A stretch of DNA of 64,000 nucleotides, from NCBI GenBank assembly GCA_964411985.1, contig CAYPNF010000042.1:1-64000 (forward strand), given 5' to 3'. Made by a program: the position numbers and the translations under genes. The DNA comes from CAYPNF01 sp964411985 (GTDB lineage: Bacteria > Verrucomicrobiota > Verrucomicrobiia > Limisphaerales > J093). Below are positions 19,616 to 28,323 of this stretch, in pieces. The notes under the pieces were generated by a model, which ran no database searches, was not told where the DNA came from, and saw nothing but the letters and a program-made list of their open reading frames with translations. Each line of letters starts with the position of its first letter. Positions within the stretch are counted from its first letter, which is position 1.

Positions 19616-21124
19616 ATGAAACTACCCCCTAATACTGCAGCGGTTGTCGCTGTCCTTCTGGGCGGCCTGCTCCAGCCCGATGTCGCTGCCGGAATCTCAC
19701 CCTCGAATTGGCCACAGTTTCGCGGCCCGAACGGGTCGGGCTTGGCTCCGGACGACAAGCCCGCACCGGTGGTATTTGGCCCGGACAAGAACCAACTGTG
19801 GCGTACGGATCTGGCAACTGGGCACTCCTCGCCCTGCATTTGGGGTAACCGGATCTTCCTCACGTGCTTGGATGAGACGAGCCAGAAGTTGGAAACGGTA
19901 TGCCTGGATCGGGCGAACGGCAAAGTCCTTTGGCGGGTTGCCGCTCCCGGAATGGAATTGGAGAAAGGGTTGCACAGCTTCAGCAGTCACGCTTCTTCGA
20001 CGCCGGCAACGGATGGCAAACGGGTCTACGTCTATTTTGGCGCCTACGGAGTGGCGGCCTATGATTTTACCGGGAAAGTGATCTGGACCCGGCCGTTGCC
20101 CACCCCTCCCACCAAGTACGGCACAGCCAGTTCGCCGATTGTACACCGTGGTCTGGTGCTATTGCAGCGGGACGGAAACAGCACCAATTCCCAGATCCTG
20201 GCACTGAACCCAAAGAACGGTCAGACGACCTGGGCGGCGAATCGCCCCCTCCACGCGGAGAGTTTCTCCACGCCGATGATTTGGACCCACGACGGAGTGG
20301 AGGAGTTGATCACCGTTGGAAACGGGCGTTTGGATGCCTACCATGCGCGCACTGGCAAGGAGCGCTGGTGGACACCTGGTTTGACATTCCAACCGATCAC
20401 GGTGGCCGTAGCTGGCGAAGGGCTGCTCTTCGCCGGCTCCTCTGGCACAGGCAGTGAAAGCGAGCCGATCGATTTGCCGAGCTGGGCGAACCTGCTCAAG
20501 CAAATGGATCGAAATGAGGACGGGCAGTTATCCAAAGACGAGGTCCCCCAGGATGCCGCGGTTCAACTGCGCAAGGAAGTGCCCAAGGAGACGCCGGGAA
20601 ACATGCTCAGCTACCAGATGCTGTTTTTCGCGTTCTTCGACGCCAATAAAGATGGAATCTTCACGAAGAACGAGTGGTCTGGGCTGGAACAGTTCATGGT
20701 CAAAAACCGGAACAATATGATGGCGATTCGCCCGGGAGGCAGCAGCAACATCTCGGCCAGCCATGTCCAGTGGAAGAGCACGGTCGGGATCTCCGAAATG
20801 CCCTCACCCCTTTATTACCGGGGACGGGTCTACTTTGTTAAGGACGGAGGCATGCTGACCAGCTACGACGCGAAGAGCGGAAAGGTGGTACTCGATCGCG
20901 AGCGACTGGGTACGGCCAGCCAATTCGTGGCTTCTCCCGTGGCCGCGGGCGGGAATATCTACGCAGCCTCGGTACCGGGAAAGGTAGCCGTCGTCCGCGC
21001 AGCGGATCGACTGGAGGTTTTGTCCCTCAATGACCTCGGGGAGGGGATTACGGCTACACCCGCGGTGGTGGAGGGCAAAATCTACATCCGTACCGCCAAG
21101 CACCTTTGGGCATTTGGCGAGTGA
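19616..21124 (+). CDS. Secreted PQQ-like beta-propeller protein with inserted EF-hand pair
   Basis: 502 residues with a signal peptide (VVAVLLGGLLQPDVAAG). Propeller blades of the PQQ/BamB type occupy residues 25-280 (WPQFRGPNGSG, ANGKVLWRVA, YDFTGKVIWTRPLP) and 390-502. Between them lies a calcium-binding EF-hand pair: DRNEDGQLSKDE near residue 298 and DANKDGIFTKNE near residue 342. Such proteins are common in Planctomycetes and Verrucomicrobia and are thought to be extracellular. No dehydrogenase catalytic residues were identified, so a scaffold or binding role is as likely as an enzyme. It has its own promoter. Confidence 0.85.
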   Translation: MKLPPNTAAVVAVLLGGLLQPDVAAGISPSNWPQFRGPNGSGLAPDDKPAPVVFGPDKNQLWRTDLATGHSSPCIWGNRIFLTCLDETSQKLETVCLDRANGKVLWRVAAPGMELEKGLHSFSSHASSTPATDGKRVYVYFGAYGVAAYDFTGKVIWTRPLPTPPTKYGTASSPIVHRGLVLLQRDGNSTNSQILALNPKNGQTTWAANRPLHAESFSTPMIWTHDGVEELITVGNGRLDAYHARTGKERWWTPGLTFQPITVAVAGEGLLFAGSSGTGSESEPIDLPSWANLLKQMDRNEDGQLSKDEVPQDAAVQLRKEVPKETPGNMLSYQMLFFAFFDANKDGIFTKNEWSGLEQFMVKNRNNMMAIRPGGSSNISASHVQWKSTVGISEMPSPLYYRGRVYFVKDGGMLTSYDAKSGKVVLDRERLGTASQFVASPVAAGGNIYAASVPGKVAVVRAADRLEVLSLNDLGEGITATPAVVEGKIYIRTAKHLWAFGE

Positions 21125-21215
21125 CACCCGCAGATTGGGCTCATGTGGGCCCAGGATATTGAATAGCCAGAAGGGGCCTCGCTTGGGACTGATCCACCGA
21201 ACGATGGCGCCCCCG

Positions 21216-21740
21216 TCACTTGCCAGGTGCCAAGGCAATCAGACGTTGGCGTAGCTCGGAGAGCCCAGGCGCGCCCTGGTAACGCTCGCGGACTTCGCCG
21301 TTGTGGAAGACGATGACCGTGGGAATCGCCTCAATAGAGTAGGATTTGGCCAGATCAGGCGATTGGTCGACGTTGATTTTCACAAACCGAGCCCTTCCTT
21401 GAAGTTCTTTCGCGAGTGACTCCAACTGCGGTGCGAGTTTCTTACAGGGCCCACACCAGGTCGCGTAGAAATCAGCCACCACCGGCACTTTGGCATCCTT
21501 GAGCTCGGACGAGAGACCTGCCGCGTCGACTCGCTGGACTTGGGGACTGGACGCATCCATCTCGGCGCTGGAGACGCTCGGGCCGGATGAGTAAGCAAAG
21601 AAGGCACCGAAGAGTCCGCCAAAAAGAGCTCCGCGCCACCAAGTTGCGGTGAGGGGGCAGGCACCAGAGGTGCATTTGCCAAAGTAACCCAACGCGGCCC
21701 CGATCCCCGCCCCAACCAGGATGGTCAGTAAAAGTTTCAT
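21216..21740 (-). CDS. Membrane-anchored thioredoxin with DUF6132-like N-terminus
   Basis: 174 residues from the ATG at 21740; a GTG 6 bases upstream is in frame. The N-terminal 55 residues (ILVGAGIGAALGYF, CTSGACPLT, ALFGGLFGAFFAY) match the small DUF6132 glycine-rich membrane protein. A thioredoxin domain follows, with the redox motif WCGPC at 95-99 and the cis-proline in EAIPTVIVF. The WCGPC motif and the anchored layout suggest a periplasmic or membrane-facing disulfide reductase. The fusion of the two modules is clear. It converges on the PQQ gene. Confidence 0.88.
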   Translation of the reverse strand: MKLLLTILVGAGIGAALGYFGKCTSGACPLTATWWRGALFGGLFGAFFAYSSGPSVSSAEMDASSPQVQRVDAAGLSSELKDAKVPVVADFYATWCGPCKKLAPQLESLAKELQGRARFVKINVDQSPDLAKSYSIEAIPTVIVFHNGEVRERYQGAPGLSELRQRLIALAPGK

Positions 21741-21871
21741 CGTCACTGGTGCAATAGATCCGCCAAGGCCAAAAAAGTTACAGCTTGAAGCTGGGGTGCC
21801 CAGGGCGGAACCGCTGGACTGGGCTTGACTCGGTTTCAGTGAATGTCGAAGCTCGCCGGCACCAGCACATC

Positions 21872-23314
21872 ATGAGCCAGCCGATTCAGTCACCTCTGGG
21901 AGGGCTTCTCCGGGCCTTTCAGGATCTGAAGCCTTTGCCCATCGCCCTGTGGATTGTGATTGGGGCGTTCGTGGTGGATACGCTCTCCTACTTCGGGATC
22001 CTGACGCTCATGACCACGTCGGTATCAAGCGACTTGAAGTGGGGGGATGGGAAGGCCGGGCTAGTAGTGTCGGCGTTCACGATGCTGGTCACGCTGTTCA
22101 TGCTGGGGGTGGGGAGTTATGCGGAAGGGTTTGGGCTTCGCAAAGCCATTGTCTGGGGCCTGATCCTGGGCTTGGCAGGAAGAATCCTCTACTCACTGGC
22201 CCCCAACGCAGGCGGTGGATGGGTGGCGGGCTTCGCACTCCTGGGCGGACTTCTGTTGGTGGCCCTCTCCTCAGGAGTGCTGCAACCGGTTTGCTATAGC
22301 GGCGTCAAGCAGTACACCGACGCGAAGACCAGTTCGATGGGTTACGCCCTCATCTACGCCATCATGAACCTGGGAATCGTCGTGATCGGCGCCGTCTCCT
22401 CCTGGATCCGTCCTGGCGTCCAAGGGGTACTCGACAAGGTCCCGGAGAAAGTGGCCGCGGCGGATCCGGTAGTTCGGTCACTGGCAGACATCTCATTGTC
22501 AGGGGTCCAGGCGGTCAACTGGGTTTGTGCGGGAGTGGAGCTGGTGGTGCTAGCCGCCTTCATGGTCTTCTTCACCCGCCGTGTGGAAACCGCCAAGCTC
22601 CGTCCGGAAGCGATCCACCCTGCGGGAACCGATGCGGGAACGCCCCTGGGAGCACGGATGAAGACGTACTTCGCCGATGGCCCCTTCTCGAATCCCCGGT
22701 TTCTCTTTTTCATCTTCATGCTGTTGCCGGTCCGAACCCTCTTCGCCCACCAGTGGCTCACCATGCCCCAGTATATCTTGCGGGTCTATGAGCAGAGTGT
22801 GGCAGACCGGATGGAATGGCTCGTGAATTGGACCAATCCCTTAATCATCTTCTTTGGGGTGCCTCTCCTCACCGCACTGACCCGGCGGGTGCATGTCTAC
22901 AAGATGATGGTGATTGGCTCGCTGGTTTCCGCTGCCCCGACCTTCCTGTTGGCTCTCAAGCCCAGCCTCACGCTCCTGCTCATCTACTTCGTCGTCTTCT
23001 CCATCGGCGAAGCCTTGTGGTCCGCCCGCTTCCTCGAATATGCGTCCGAGCTGGCTCCTCCGGGACGGATCTCCCAATACATGGGCTTGGCCCAAATCCC
23101 GTGGTTGCTTGCCAAGGGCACGACGGGACTCTATTCAGGGTGGGTCCTGGCTCATTACTGCCCCCAAGACATGCCGCGCGAATCGCTGAACACCGGTGGC
23201 ATGTGGATTCTTTACGGTTGCATCGCGATGCTCTCCCCCGTTGGGCTCTGGCTGGCTCGAAAGTGGGTGATGGTGGGCATGGATCCGGGCAAGCCGCCGC
23301 AGCCGGCGAACTGA
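21872..23314 (+). CDS. MFS transporter (oligopeptide/sugar type unresolved)
   Basis: 480 residues from the ATG at 21872. About 12-14 hydrophobic helices; the first is LPIALWIVIGAFVVDTLSYFG. A long loop with charged residues (near 230-290) separates the two halves. Distant similarity to POT-type transporters is possible (ALIYAIMNLGIVVIGAVSSW), but the substrate is not readable. It is followed after 65 bases by a NagX-like membrane acetyltransferase on the same strand, which hints at amino-sugar or acetylated sugar import. Confidence 0.8.
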   Translation: MSQPIQSPLGGLLRAFQDLKPLPIALWIVIGAFVVDTLSYFGILTLMTTSVSSDLKWGDGKAGLVVSAFTMLVTLFMLGVGSYAEGFGLRKAIVWGLILGLAGRILYSLAPNAGGGWVAGFALLGGLLLVALSSGVLQPVCYSGVKQYTDAKTSSMGYALIYAIMNLGIVVIGAVSSWIRPGVQGVLDKVPEKVAAADPVVRSLADISLSGVQAVNWVCAGVELVVLAAFMVFFTRRVETAKLRPEAIHPAGTDAGTPLGARMKTYFADGPFSNPRFLFFIFMLLPVRTLFAHQWLTMPQYILRVYEQSVADRMEWLVNWTNPLIIFFGVPLLTALTRRVHVYKMMVIGSLVSAAPTFLLALKPSLTLLLIYFVVFSIGEALWSARFLEYASELAPPGRISQYMGLAQIPWLLAKGTTGLYSGWVLAHYCPQDMPRESLNTGGMWILYGCIAMLSPVGLWLARKWVMVGMDPGKPPQPAN

Positions 23315-23379
23315 GCACGGATGATGAGATCGCAATCCCCGTCTTGAGCAAGTAGAAGACCTTTTTAGAGAACAACCCT

Positions 23380-24591
23380 ATGAGCGCAGAAATAGTGGCC
23401 TCAACGGAGTCGTCCGCAAAACCCCAGATCCGACTCAGCTCCGTGGATGCGTACCGAGGCATGGTGATGCTCCTGATGATGGGGGAGGTCTTGCGTTTCG
23501 GCGCCGTGTCCTCGGCACTACCGGATAGCGGCTTCTGGAGCTTCCTCGCCCACCACCAGGAGCACGTCGATTGGATTGGCTGTTCCTTGCACGACCTGAT
23601 CCAGCCTTCCTTCTCCTTCCTCGTGGGCGTGGCTCTCCCGTTCTCCATCGCCAATCGGGCTGCCCGCGGTCAAGGAGGCTTTGGGATGACCCTCCATGCC
23701 TTCTGGCGAGCCATGCTTCTGATCCTGCTCGGAATCTTCCTGCGTTCGGTGGGGCAGAAGCAAACCAACTTCACCTTCGAAGATACCCTGACGCAAATCG
23801 GTTTGGGCTATGGCTTCCTCTTTCTGCTCGGGTTCCGCTCCATGCGCTGGCAGTGGGTATCGCTCGCGGTCATCCTGATCGGTTACTGGGCAGCGTTCGC
23901 CTTGTACCCCGCGCCTGGCAAAGACTTCGATTACGCCGCGTTTGGGGTGGCCAAAGACTGGCCTCACTTGATGGACGGCTTTCCATCGCACTGGAACAAG
24001 AACAGCAATCTGGCATGGGCGTTTGACCGTTGGTTTCTGAATCTCTTCCCGCGTGAAAAGCTCTTTACCTTCAATGGCGGAGGATATGCCACGCTGAGTT
24101 TCATTCCCACCCTTGGCACCATGATCCTGGGGCTGATTGCTGGAGGGGTGCTCCGGGACGAGCGGACGCCGATGGCCAAGGTTCGCTGGCTGGTGGTGGC
24201 GGGGCTGGCCTGCCTGGGTGCCGGCTGGCTCCTGGGAGCCTTGGGGATCTGCCCCGTGGTGAAACGCATCTGGACTCCCTCCTGGACGCTCTTCAGCGGG
24301 GGATGGTGTTTCCTCTTCCTCGCGGCATACTATTACGTCATTGAAATTCTGCGGCTCAAGTTCTGGTCATTCCCCCTCCTGGTGGTAGGGGCCAATTCGA
24401 TTGCCGCCTATTGCATGAGTCACCTCTTTGACAATTTCATCCACCGAGGATTGACCACCCATTTTGGCGCGGGATTGTTTCGCATGCTGGGGACTCCGTA
24501 TGAACCACTGCTCCATGGTGCCGCTGTGCTGCTGGTGCTCTGGCTCATCTTGTTCTGGATGTATCGAAGGAAGATCTTCCTGAAGATTTGA
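23380..24591 (+). CDS. NagX-like membrane acyltransferase (DUF5009)
   Basis: 403 residues with about 10 membrane helices. The N-terminal SSVDAYRGMVMLLMMGEVL and the following Asn/Asp/His-containing loop (HHQEHVDWIGCSLHDLIQPSFSFLVGVALP) are hallmarks of the heparan-alpha-glucosaminide N-acetyltransferase/NagX family. The active-site His of HGSNAT-type enzymes probably corresponds to HDLIQPSF. NagX proteins transfer acetyl groups across the membrane to glucosamine. It may be paired with the MFS gene just upstream. The acyl acceptor is an inference. Confidence 0.85.
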   Translation: MSAEIVASTESSAKPQIRLSSVDAYRGMVMLLMMGEVLRFGAVSSALPDSGFWSFLAHHQEHVDWIGCSLHDLIQPSFSFLVGVALPFSIANRAARGQGGFGMTLHAFWRAMLLILLGIFLRSVGQKQTNFTFEDTLTQIGLGYGFLFLLGFRSMRWQWVSLAVILIGYWAAFALYPAPGKDFDYAAFGVAKDWPHLMDGFPSHWNKNSNLAWAFDRWFLNLFPREKLFTFNGGGYATLSFIPTLGTMILGLIAGGVLRDERTPMAKVRWLVVAGLACLGAGWLLGALGICPVVKRIWTPSWTLFSGGWCFLFLAAYYYVIEILRLKFWSFPLLVVGANSIAAYCMSHLFDNFIHRGLTTHFGAGLFRMLGTPYEPLLHGAAVLLVLWLILFWMYRRKIFLKI

Positions 24592-24664
24592 GGAAGCGGA
24601 GAGTCGGATCCCCTTCGGAGAACTTGACGTGAGGGCGTCTCTCGGAGTGAATGGGCTGCAGCAT

Positions 24665-25336
24665 ATGAAATCGCCCAGGTTCGGAAAATGGATCGGAATT
24701 ATCACTTTTATGGTTTGTGCGGGGGCAACTGCTCTCCCAGACCTGCTCGGGGGGGAGGAAACGGAAATCCAGAAGAAACAGGCGGAAGTGGACCGGCTCC
24801 AGCAGGAGCTTGATCGGGCCCAGTCAGAGCTGGAGGAGGTGCGAAAAGAGAATGATCGGCTCAAGAAAGCGCGCCCAGCGCCAGCCCGCCCCGCTGCCCC
24901 GGAAAAACCCGCCGTAAAGGAACTCCCAGCGCTCGCGAGTCTGCCACCGTTGGCTGAAGGGGAAGTCCTGGAATCTGCCACTCTGGCATCCTATTTTCAG
25001 CAGGATCCCGCTGGCGCCGAATCCCGGTTCCTAAAGAAGAAGCTGCGGGTCAAGGGGCTCATCTCCCGTTTCCACGTGAACCCCATCGGCCGTTCGTACG
25101 TCATCGCTCTGGTGGCCCCCGACCAGACTCCCGAAGTGTCCTGCCGTTTTGACCATCAACAAGAGTGGAAAGCTGTCTACACCAAGCGCGAAGGGCGCGT
25201 CCTCGTTGCCAAGTTGGGAGAGAAAAACGAGCTGCTGCTCGGGGAATTAGGATCTCCCCTCATCGTCGAAGGAGTGTGTACAGGGGTGAAAGAGGATTCC
25301 TTGGTGCTCAAGAACTGCCGGGTCGCAGGGAATTAG
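24665..25336 (+). CDS. Exported coiled-coil protein with OB-fold (tRNA_anti-like) domain
   Basis: About 223 residues from the ATG at 24665; a GTG at 24629 is in frame. A membrane/signal segment (IGIITFMVCAGATALPDLLGG) is followed by a coiled coil (ETEIQKKQAEVDRLQQELD and further heptads, to about residue 68), an Ala/Pro linker and a C-terminal domain of about 110 residues. In that domain, SYVIALVAPDQTPEVSCRFD and LIVEGVCTGVKEDSLVLKNC match the tRNA_anti-like (OB-fold) family. Function unknown. Confidence 0.7.
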   Translation: MKSPRFGKWIGIITFMVCAGATALPDLLGGEETEIQKKQAEVDRLQQELDRAQSELEEVRKENDRLKKARPAPARPAAPEKPAVKELPALASLPPLAEGEVLESATLASYFQQDPAGAESRFLKKKLRVKGLISRFHVNPIGRSYVIALVAPDQTPEVSCRFDHQQEWKAVYTKREGRVLVAKLGEKNELLLGELGSPLIVEGVCTGVKEDSLVLKNCRVAGN

Positions 25337-25422
25337 TCGGGTGTTACGAATCCGCCGCAAAGCTCGCCGATTGTTTGATTTTGATCAAGCTGGTGCGAGA
25401 CTATTGGTTGTAAGGTGATGCT

Positions 25423-25758
25423 ATGTCGACGAAAGCAAAAGGTCTGAAACCGGCGCAGGTGGCCCGAATCCAGGAGTTCGTGGAGTACCAGGAAGGCGCC
25501 ATTGTGAGTCGGGAAGTCATAAAGAAGCCAGTAGGAACGGTTACGCTGTTCGCGTTCGACGAAGGCCAGGGGCTGAGTGAGCACACCGCTCCTTTCGATG
25601 CGTTGGTCCAGATTCTGGAGGGAGAATGCGAAATCCTGATCTCGGGGAAGCCTCACCGACCCCAAGCCGGGGAGATGCTCCTGCTACCCGCTCACGAGCC
25701 TCATGCCGTGCGGGCGGAAAAGCGGTTCAAGATGTTGCTGACGATGATTCGGGCTTAG
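25423..25758 (+). CDS. Small cupin protein
   Basis: 111 residues, a single cupin barrel. The segments PVGTVTLFAFDEGQGLSEHTAPFDALVQILEG-like and PQAGEMLLLPAHEPHAVRA are the two conserved cupin motifs. The metal-binding His/Glu set is incomplete: only the His residues in LSEHTAP and EPHAV are obvious, so metal binding is uncertain. The last 32 bases overlap the end of the convergent response regulator gene. Possible role: small-molecule binding or isomerase activity. Confidence 0.85.
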   Translation: MSTKAKGLKPAQVARIQEFVEYQEGAIVSREVIKKPVGTVTLFAFDEGQGLSEHTAPFDALVQILEGECEILISGKPHRPQAGEMLLLPAHEPHAVRAEKRFKMLLTMIRA

Positions 25759-26575
25759 GTTCGACAGTGCTTTCCGGAGCGGTTGGCTCCGCAGTCGGGG
25801 TGGTTGCAGGAGCGGTTGGTACAGGTGCAGGTGCGGGTGCGGGTGCCGGCAGATCGGCCGCAAGCTTCTCCTGAACATGGCGCAATCCCTCCAACTCCCG
25901 GTGCATCAGATCAGCCCCTGGCAAATCGTAAACTCGACCGTCATACTGCTTGAGGCTCCGAGCGGCCAAGGTAGCGAAACGCTTTATTCCCAGCGGTCTA
26001 CAGATACCATCGACTTTCTGCAAAGCGGACTTGGTGCCCGGCTCGTCAAAGCGGGCAACGGATTGCTCCGCGCTTCCCAGCAGCCCCGCAAGCTGACCCA
26101 GTACCTCGTCGAGCATCCGCACGTATTCAGGCAGATCCAAAGCCAGCCTCTCCCTCACCTCACTGACCGGTGCCAGCGAGGGAACATCGCATCCGAAGAG
26201 GGCCTGACGCAGCGCACCGAGGGTCTTTTCCTGATCGTAGGGTTTCAGGAGGTAGGCCTGAATCCGGAGCTTTGCCAAGGCCATGATGGTCTCGCGTGTC
26301 CGAACCCCGGTCGTCATGATGACCTTCAAGGAAGCCCCCTGAGGCTGGGCGCGGACTCGCTGAAGAAGCTCGGCACCATCGAGTTTAGGCATCTGGATGT
26401 CGAGAAGCGCGAGATCCGGAGGGGGATTCGTCTTGAGATGCTCCCACGCAGCCAGACCATCCTCCAGTTCCACCACCTGCCACCCGGGTTCCAGACCCAA
26501 GATGCCTTTGAGGGTTTCCCGTGAGATCACGTCGTCGTCTACTAGAAGCAATCGCATACCTTGAACTGGGCTCAT
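25727..26575 (-). CDS. Response regulator with C-terminal Hpt-like helical domain
   Basis: 282 residues from the ATG at 26575. A CheY-like receiver domain (VDDDVISRETL, phospho-acceptor Asp in LALLDIQMPKLDG, Lys in AYLLKPYDQ) covers residues 1-120. A helical segment at about 145-245 (EYVRMLDEVLGQLAGLLGSAE and on) resembles an Hpt or checkpoint-type domain. The tail is a low-complexity Ala/Pro run of about 40 residues. There is no DNA-binding domain. The gene ends inside the convergent cupin gene. No partner kinase is adjacent, so it is probably an orphan signalling relay. Confidence 0.8.
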   Translation of the reverse strand: MSPVQGMRLLLVDDDVISRETLKGILGLEPGWQVVELEDGLAAWEHLKTNPPPDLALLDIQMPKLDGAELLQRVRAQPQGASLKVIMTTGVRTRETIMALAKLRIQAYLLKPYDQEKTLGALRQALFGCDVPSLAPVSEVRERLALDLPEYVRMLDEVLGQLAGLLGSAEQSVARFDEPGTKSALQKVDGICRPLGIKRFATLAARSLKQYDGRVYDLPGADLMHRELEGLRHVQEKLAADLPAPAPAPAPVPTAPATTPTAEPTAPESTVEPKPESSSATS

Positions 26576-26677
26576 CTTTGGCGATCCTTCGCACTTGCGC
26601 AACCCAGAAAACCGAGACAAATGGCGGTGCGATTTGTCCAATTTGCGGAGTGGACACGACTAACGGTATAGGAAGCT

Positions 26678-27247
26678 ATGGACACGCAACTGTTGGAACA
26701 GGCCCGCCGAGGGAACCGAGACGCTGCCGAGCGGCTGATCAGACTCCACTATCAGACGCTCTACGCGTTTCTGCGACGGTTGGCGGGCACGGATGCGGAC
26801 GCAGCGGACCTTACCCAGCGATCCTTTGCCAGAATATGGAAGGCGCTCCCTACCTTTGCCGGGAAATCCTCGGTCTCCACCTGGATGCACGGCATCGCGT
26901 ATCACACTTATGTGGATTGGCTTAGATCCAATCACAAGACAGAATCCCGAGACGATTGCTGGTGGTGCTCTTGTGCAGATCCACACCCCTCCCCTTCGGA
27001 GGAAGCCGCCAGCTCGGATCTTGCGGCGGCCGTCTTCGGAGCGGTGGACCGGCTCGAACCGGCCCTCCGTGCCGCAGTGCATCTACGGTACTATCAGGGG
27101 CTGAAGCTGGAGGAAGTCGCCGCAGTGTTGGAAGTGTCGGGGAGCACCGTAAAGAACCGTTTGAGTGAGGCCTTGAACGCGCTCCAAGTCCACTTTTCCG
27201 AGGAAGCCCCCATAGTTCCTTCTCCCTCTGGACGCAGAACTCTATGA
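26678..27247 (+). CDS. ECF RNA polymerase sigma factor
   Basis: 189 residues. Region 2 is visible in LIRLHYQTLYAFLRRL and ADLTQRSFARIWKALPTF. Region 4, with its helix-turn-helix, is in VHLRYYQGLKLEEVAAVLEV and GSTVKNRLSEALNAL. It is the first gene of a tight three-gene unit: the stop overlaps the ATG of the next gene as ATGA. Promoter specificity cannot be read. The downstream membrane protein is likely its antagonist. Confidence 0.9.
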   Translation: MDTQLLEQARRGNRDAAERLIRLHYQTLYAFLRRLAGTDADAADLTQRSFARIWKALPTFAGKSSVSTWMHGIAYHTYVDWLRSNHKTESRDDCWWCSCADPHPSPSEEAASSDLAAAVFGAVDRLEPALRAAVHLRYYQGLKLEEVAAVLEVSGSTVKNRLSEALNALQVHFSEEAPIVPSPSGRRTL

Positions 27248-28323
27248 AACTCAACGATCAAGAACTGGAACAACTGCTCAGGAAGTCTCCGAAGCCGGAA
27301 CCGCCGGCGGGGTTGCTCACGAACCTGATCCAAGGGATTCACCTGGACGCCGCGCCGGAGGAGGACAATCGGCAATCATCCACCCATGGAGGTCTTATGA
27401 ATCAAAATGAGAGTATCCGCCCGAGTCGTTGGCTGAATTCCTGGTGGCCGATGGCGGTCGCCGCCGGTCTGACCTTGGCCTGTCTGGCCCTGGTGGCTTA
27501 CCAGCAAATCGAAATACGCAAGCTGCAGGAATCGGTCACCGCGTTGCGCACCCAGCAAGCCACCCCAACCAAAGCCACCCCCGAACCGGCCAGCAACCCA
27601 CCGGCGCTGTCGGATCGCCAGGACCTGGAGCGTTTGCGCAGGGCCGTGGACGAATTGCGAGAGGCGGGAAATCGCAAAGTGGCCCTGCAACAAGAGAATT
27701 CGCAGATGCGAAAGGTGCTGGATGACGCAGCCCTCGACGCCCGCGCAACGGAACAACCCGCTGAAGGGGCTTTCGAGAAGTCCAAGCGTATCCAATGCAT
27801 TAACAATCTGAAGCAACTGGGCCTCGCCGCGCGTGTCTGGTCGACCGATAATGGCGATGTTTATCCCCCCAGCTTCCTTTCGATGAGTAACGAGCTTTCA
27901 AATACCAAGGTCCTCGTCTGTCCCTCCGAAACAGGACGAACGGCTGCGACAGACTGGGCCTCGTTCACCATGGCGAATTGCAGCTACGAGTACTTGTCCC
28001 CCAATGCCCCCGAGACCGAGCCGCAGCGGGTACTGTTTCGGTGCCGATTGCACAATGCTGTCACGCTCTGCGACGGAAGCGTGCAGAGCCTGCAGTCGGG
28101 GCCCAACTCAACCCAAGTGGTGGTTCGAAATGGGGTTCCCTACCTGGAATCCCCCAGCCCTCTTGCTGTAATGTCGGAAGCCATGAGGAAACGATACGGT
28201 CTCCCGGCGGAGGGGACGACTCCAGGAAACCAACCGGCCACGGACCCGCGGCTGATGGAGCGCTACGGGCTCTTGCCCGCCAACACCAACCCCGCACCTG
28301 AACCGGTTACGGAGGGAAAATGA
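27244..28323 (+). CDS. Anti-sigma-like membrane protein with pseudopilin-like C-terminal domain
   Basis: 359 residues. A soluble N-terminal 60 residues (DQELEQLLRKSPKPEPPAGL) would face the cytoplasm and could hold the sigma factor. A single membrane helix (about 60-84) is followed by a coiled coil (85-165) and a C-terminal domain. That domain carries KRIQCINNLKQLGLAARVW, TDNGDVYPPSF and CRLHNAVTLCDGSVQSL, the pattern seen in the C-terminal part of DUF1559/type II pseudopilin-like proteins of Planctomycetes and Verrucomicrobia. No zinc anti-sigma motif is present. It overlaps both neighbours by ATGA. The role as an anti-sigma factor is inferred from position and topology. Confidence 0.65.
   Translation: MKLNDQELEQLLRKSPKPEPPAGLLTNLIQGIHLDAAPEEDNRQSSTHGGLMNQNESIRPSRWLNSWWPMAVAAGLTLACLALVAYQQIEIRKLQESVTALRTQQATPTKATPEPASNPPALSDRQDLERLRRAVDELREAGNRKVALQQENSQMRKVLDDAALDARATEQPAEGAFEKSKRIQCINNLKQLGLAARVWSTDNGDVYPPSFLSMSNELSNTKVLVCPSETGRTAATDWASFTMANCSYEYLSPNAPETEPQRVLFRCRLHNAVTLCDGSVQSLQSGPNSTQVVVRNGVPYLESPSPLAVMSEAMRKRYGLPAEGTTPGNQPATDPRLMERYGLLPANTNPAPEPVTEGK

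Noticed and set aside
25727..25880. Ala/Pro codon repeat at the end of the response regulator
   Set aside because: Low-complexity coding linker, not a DNA repeat element.
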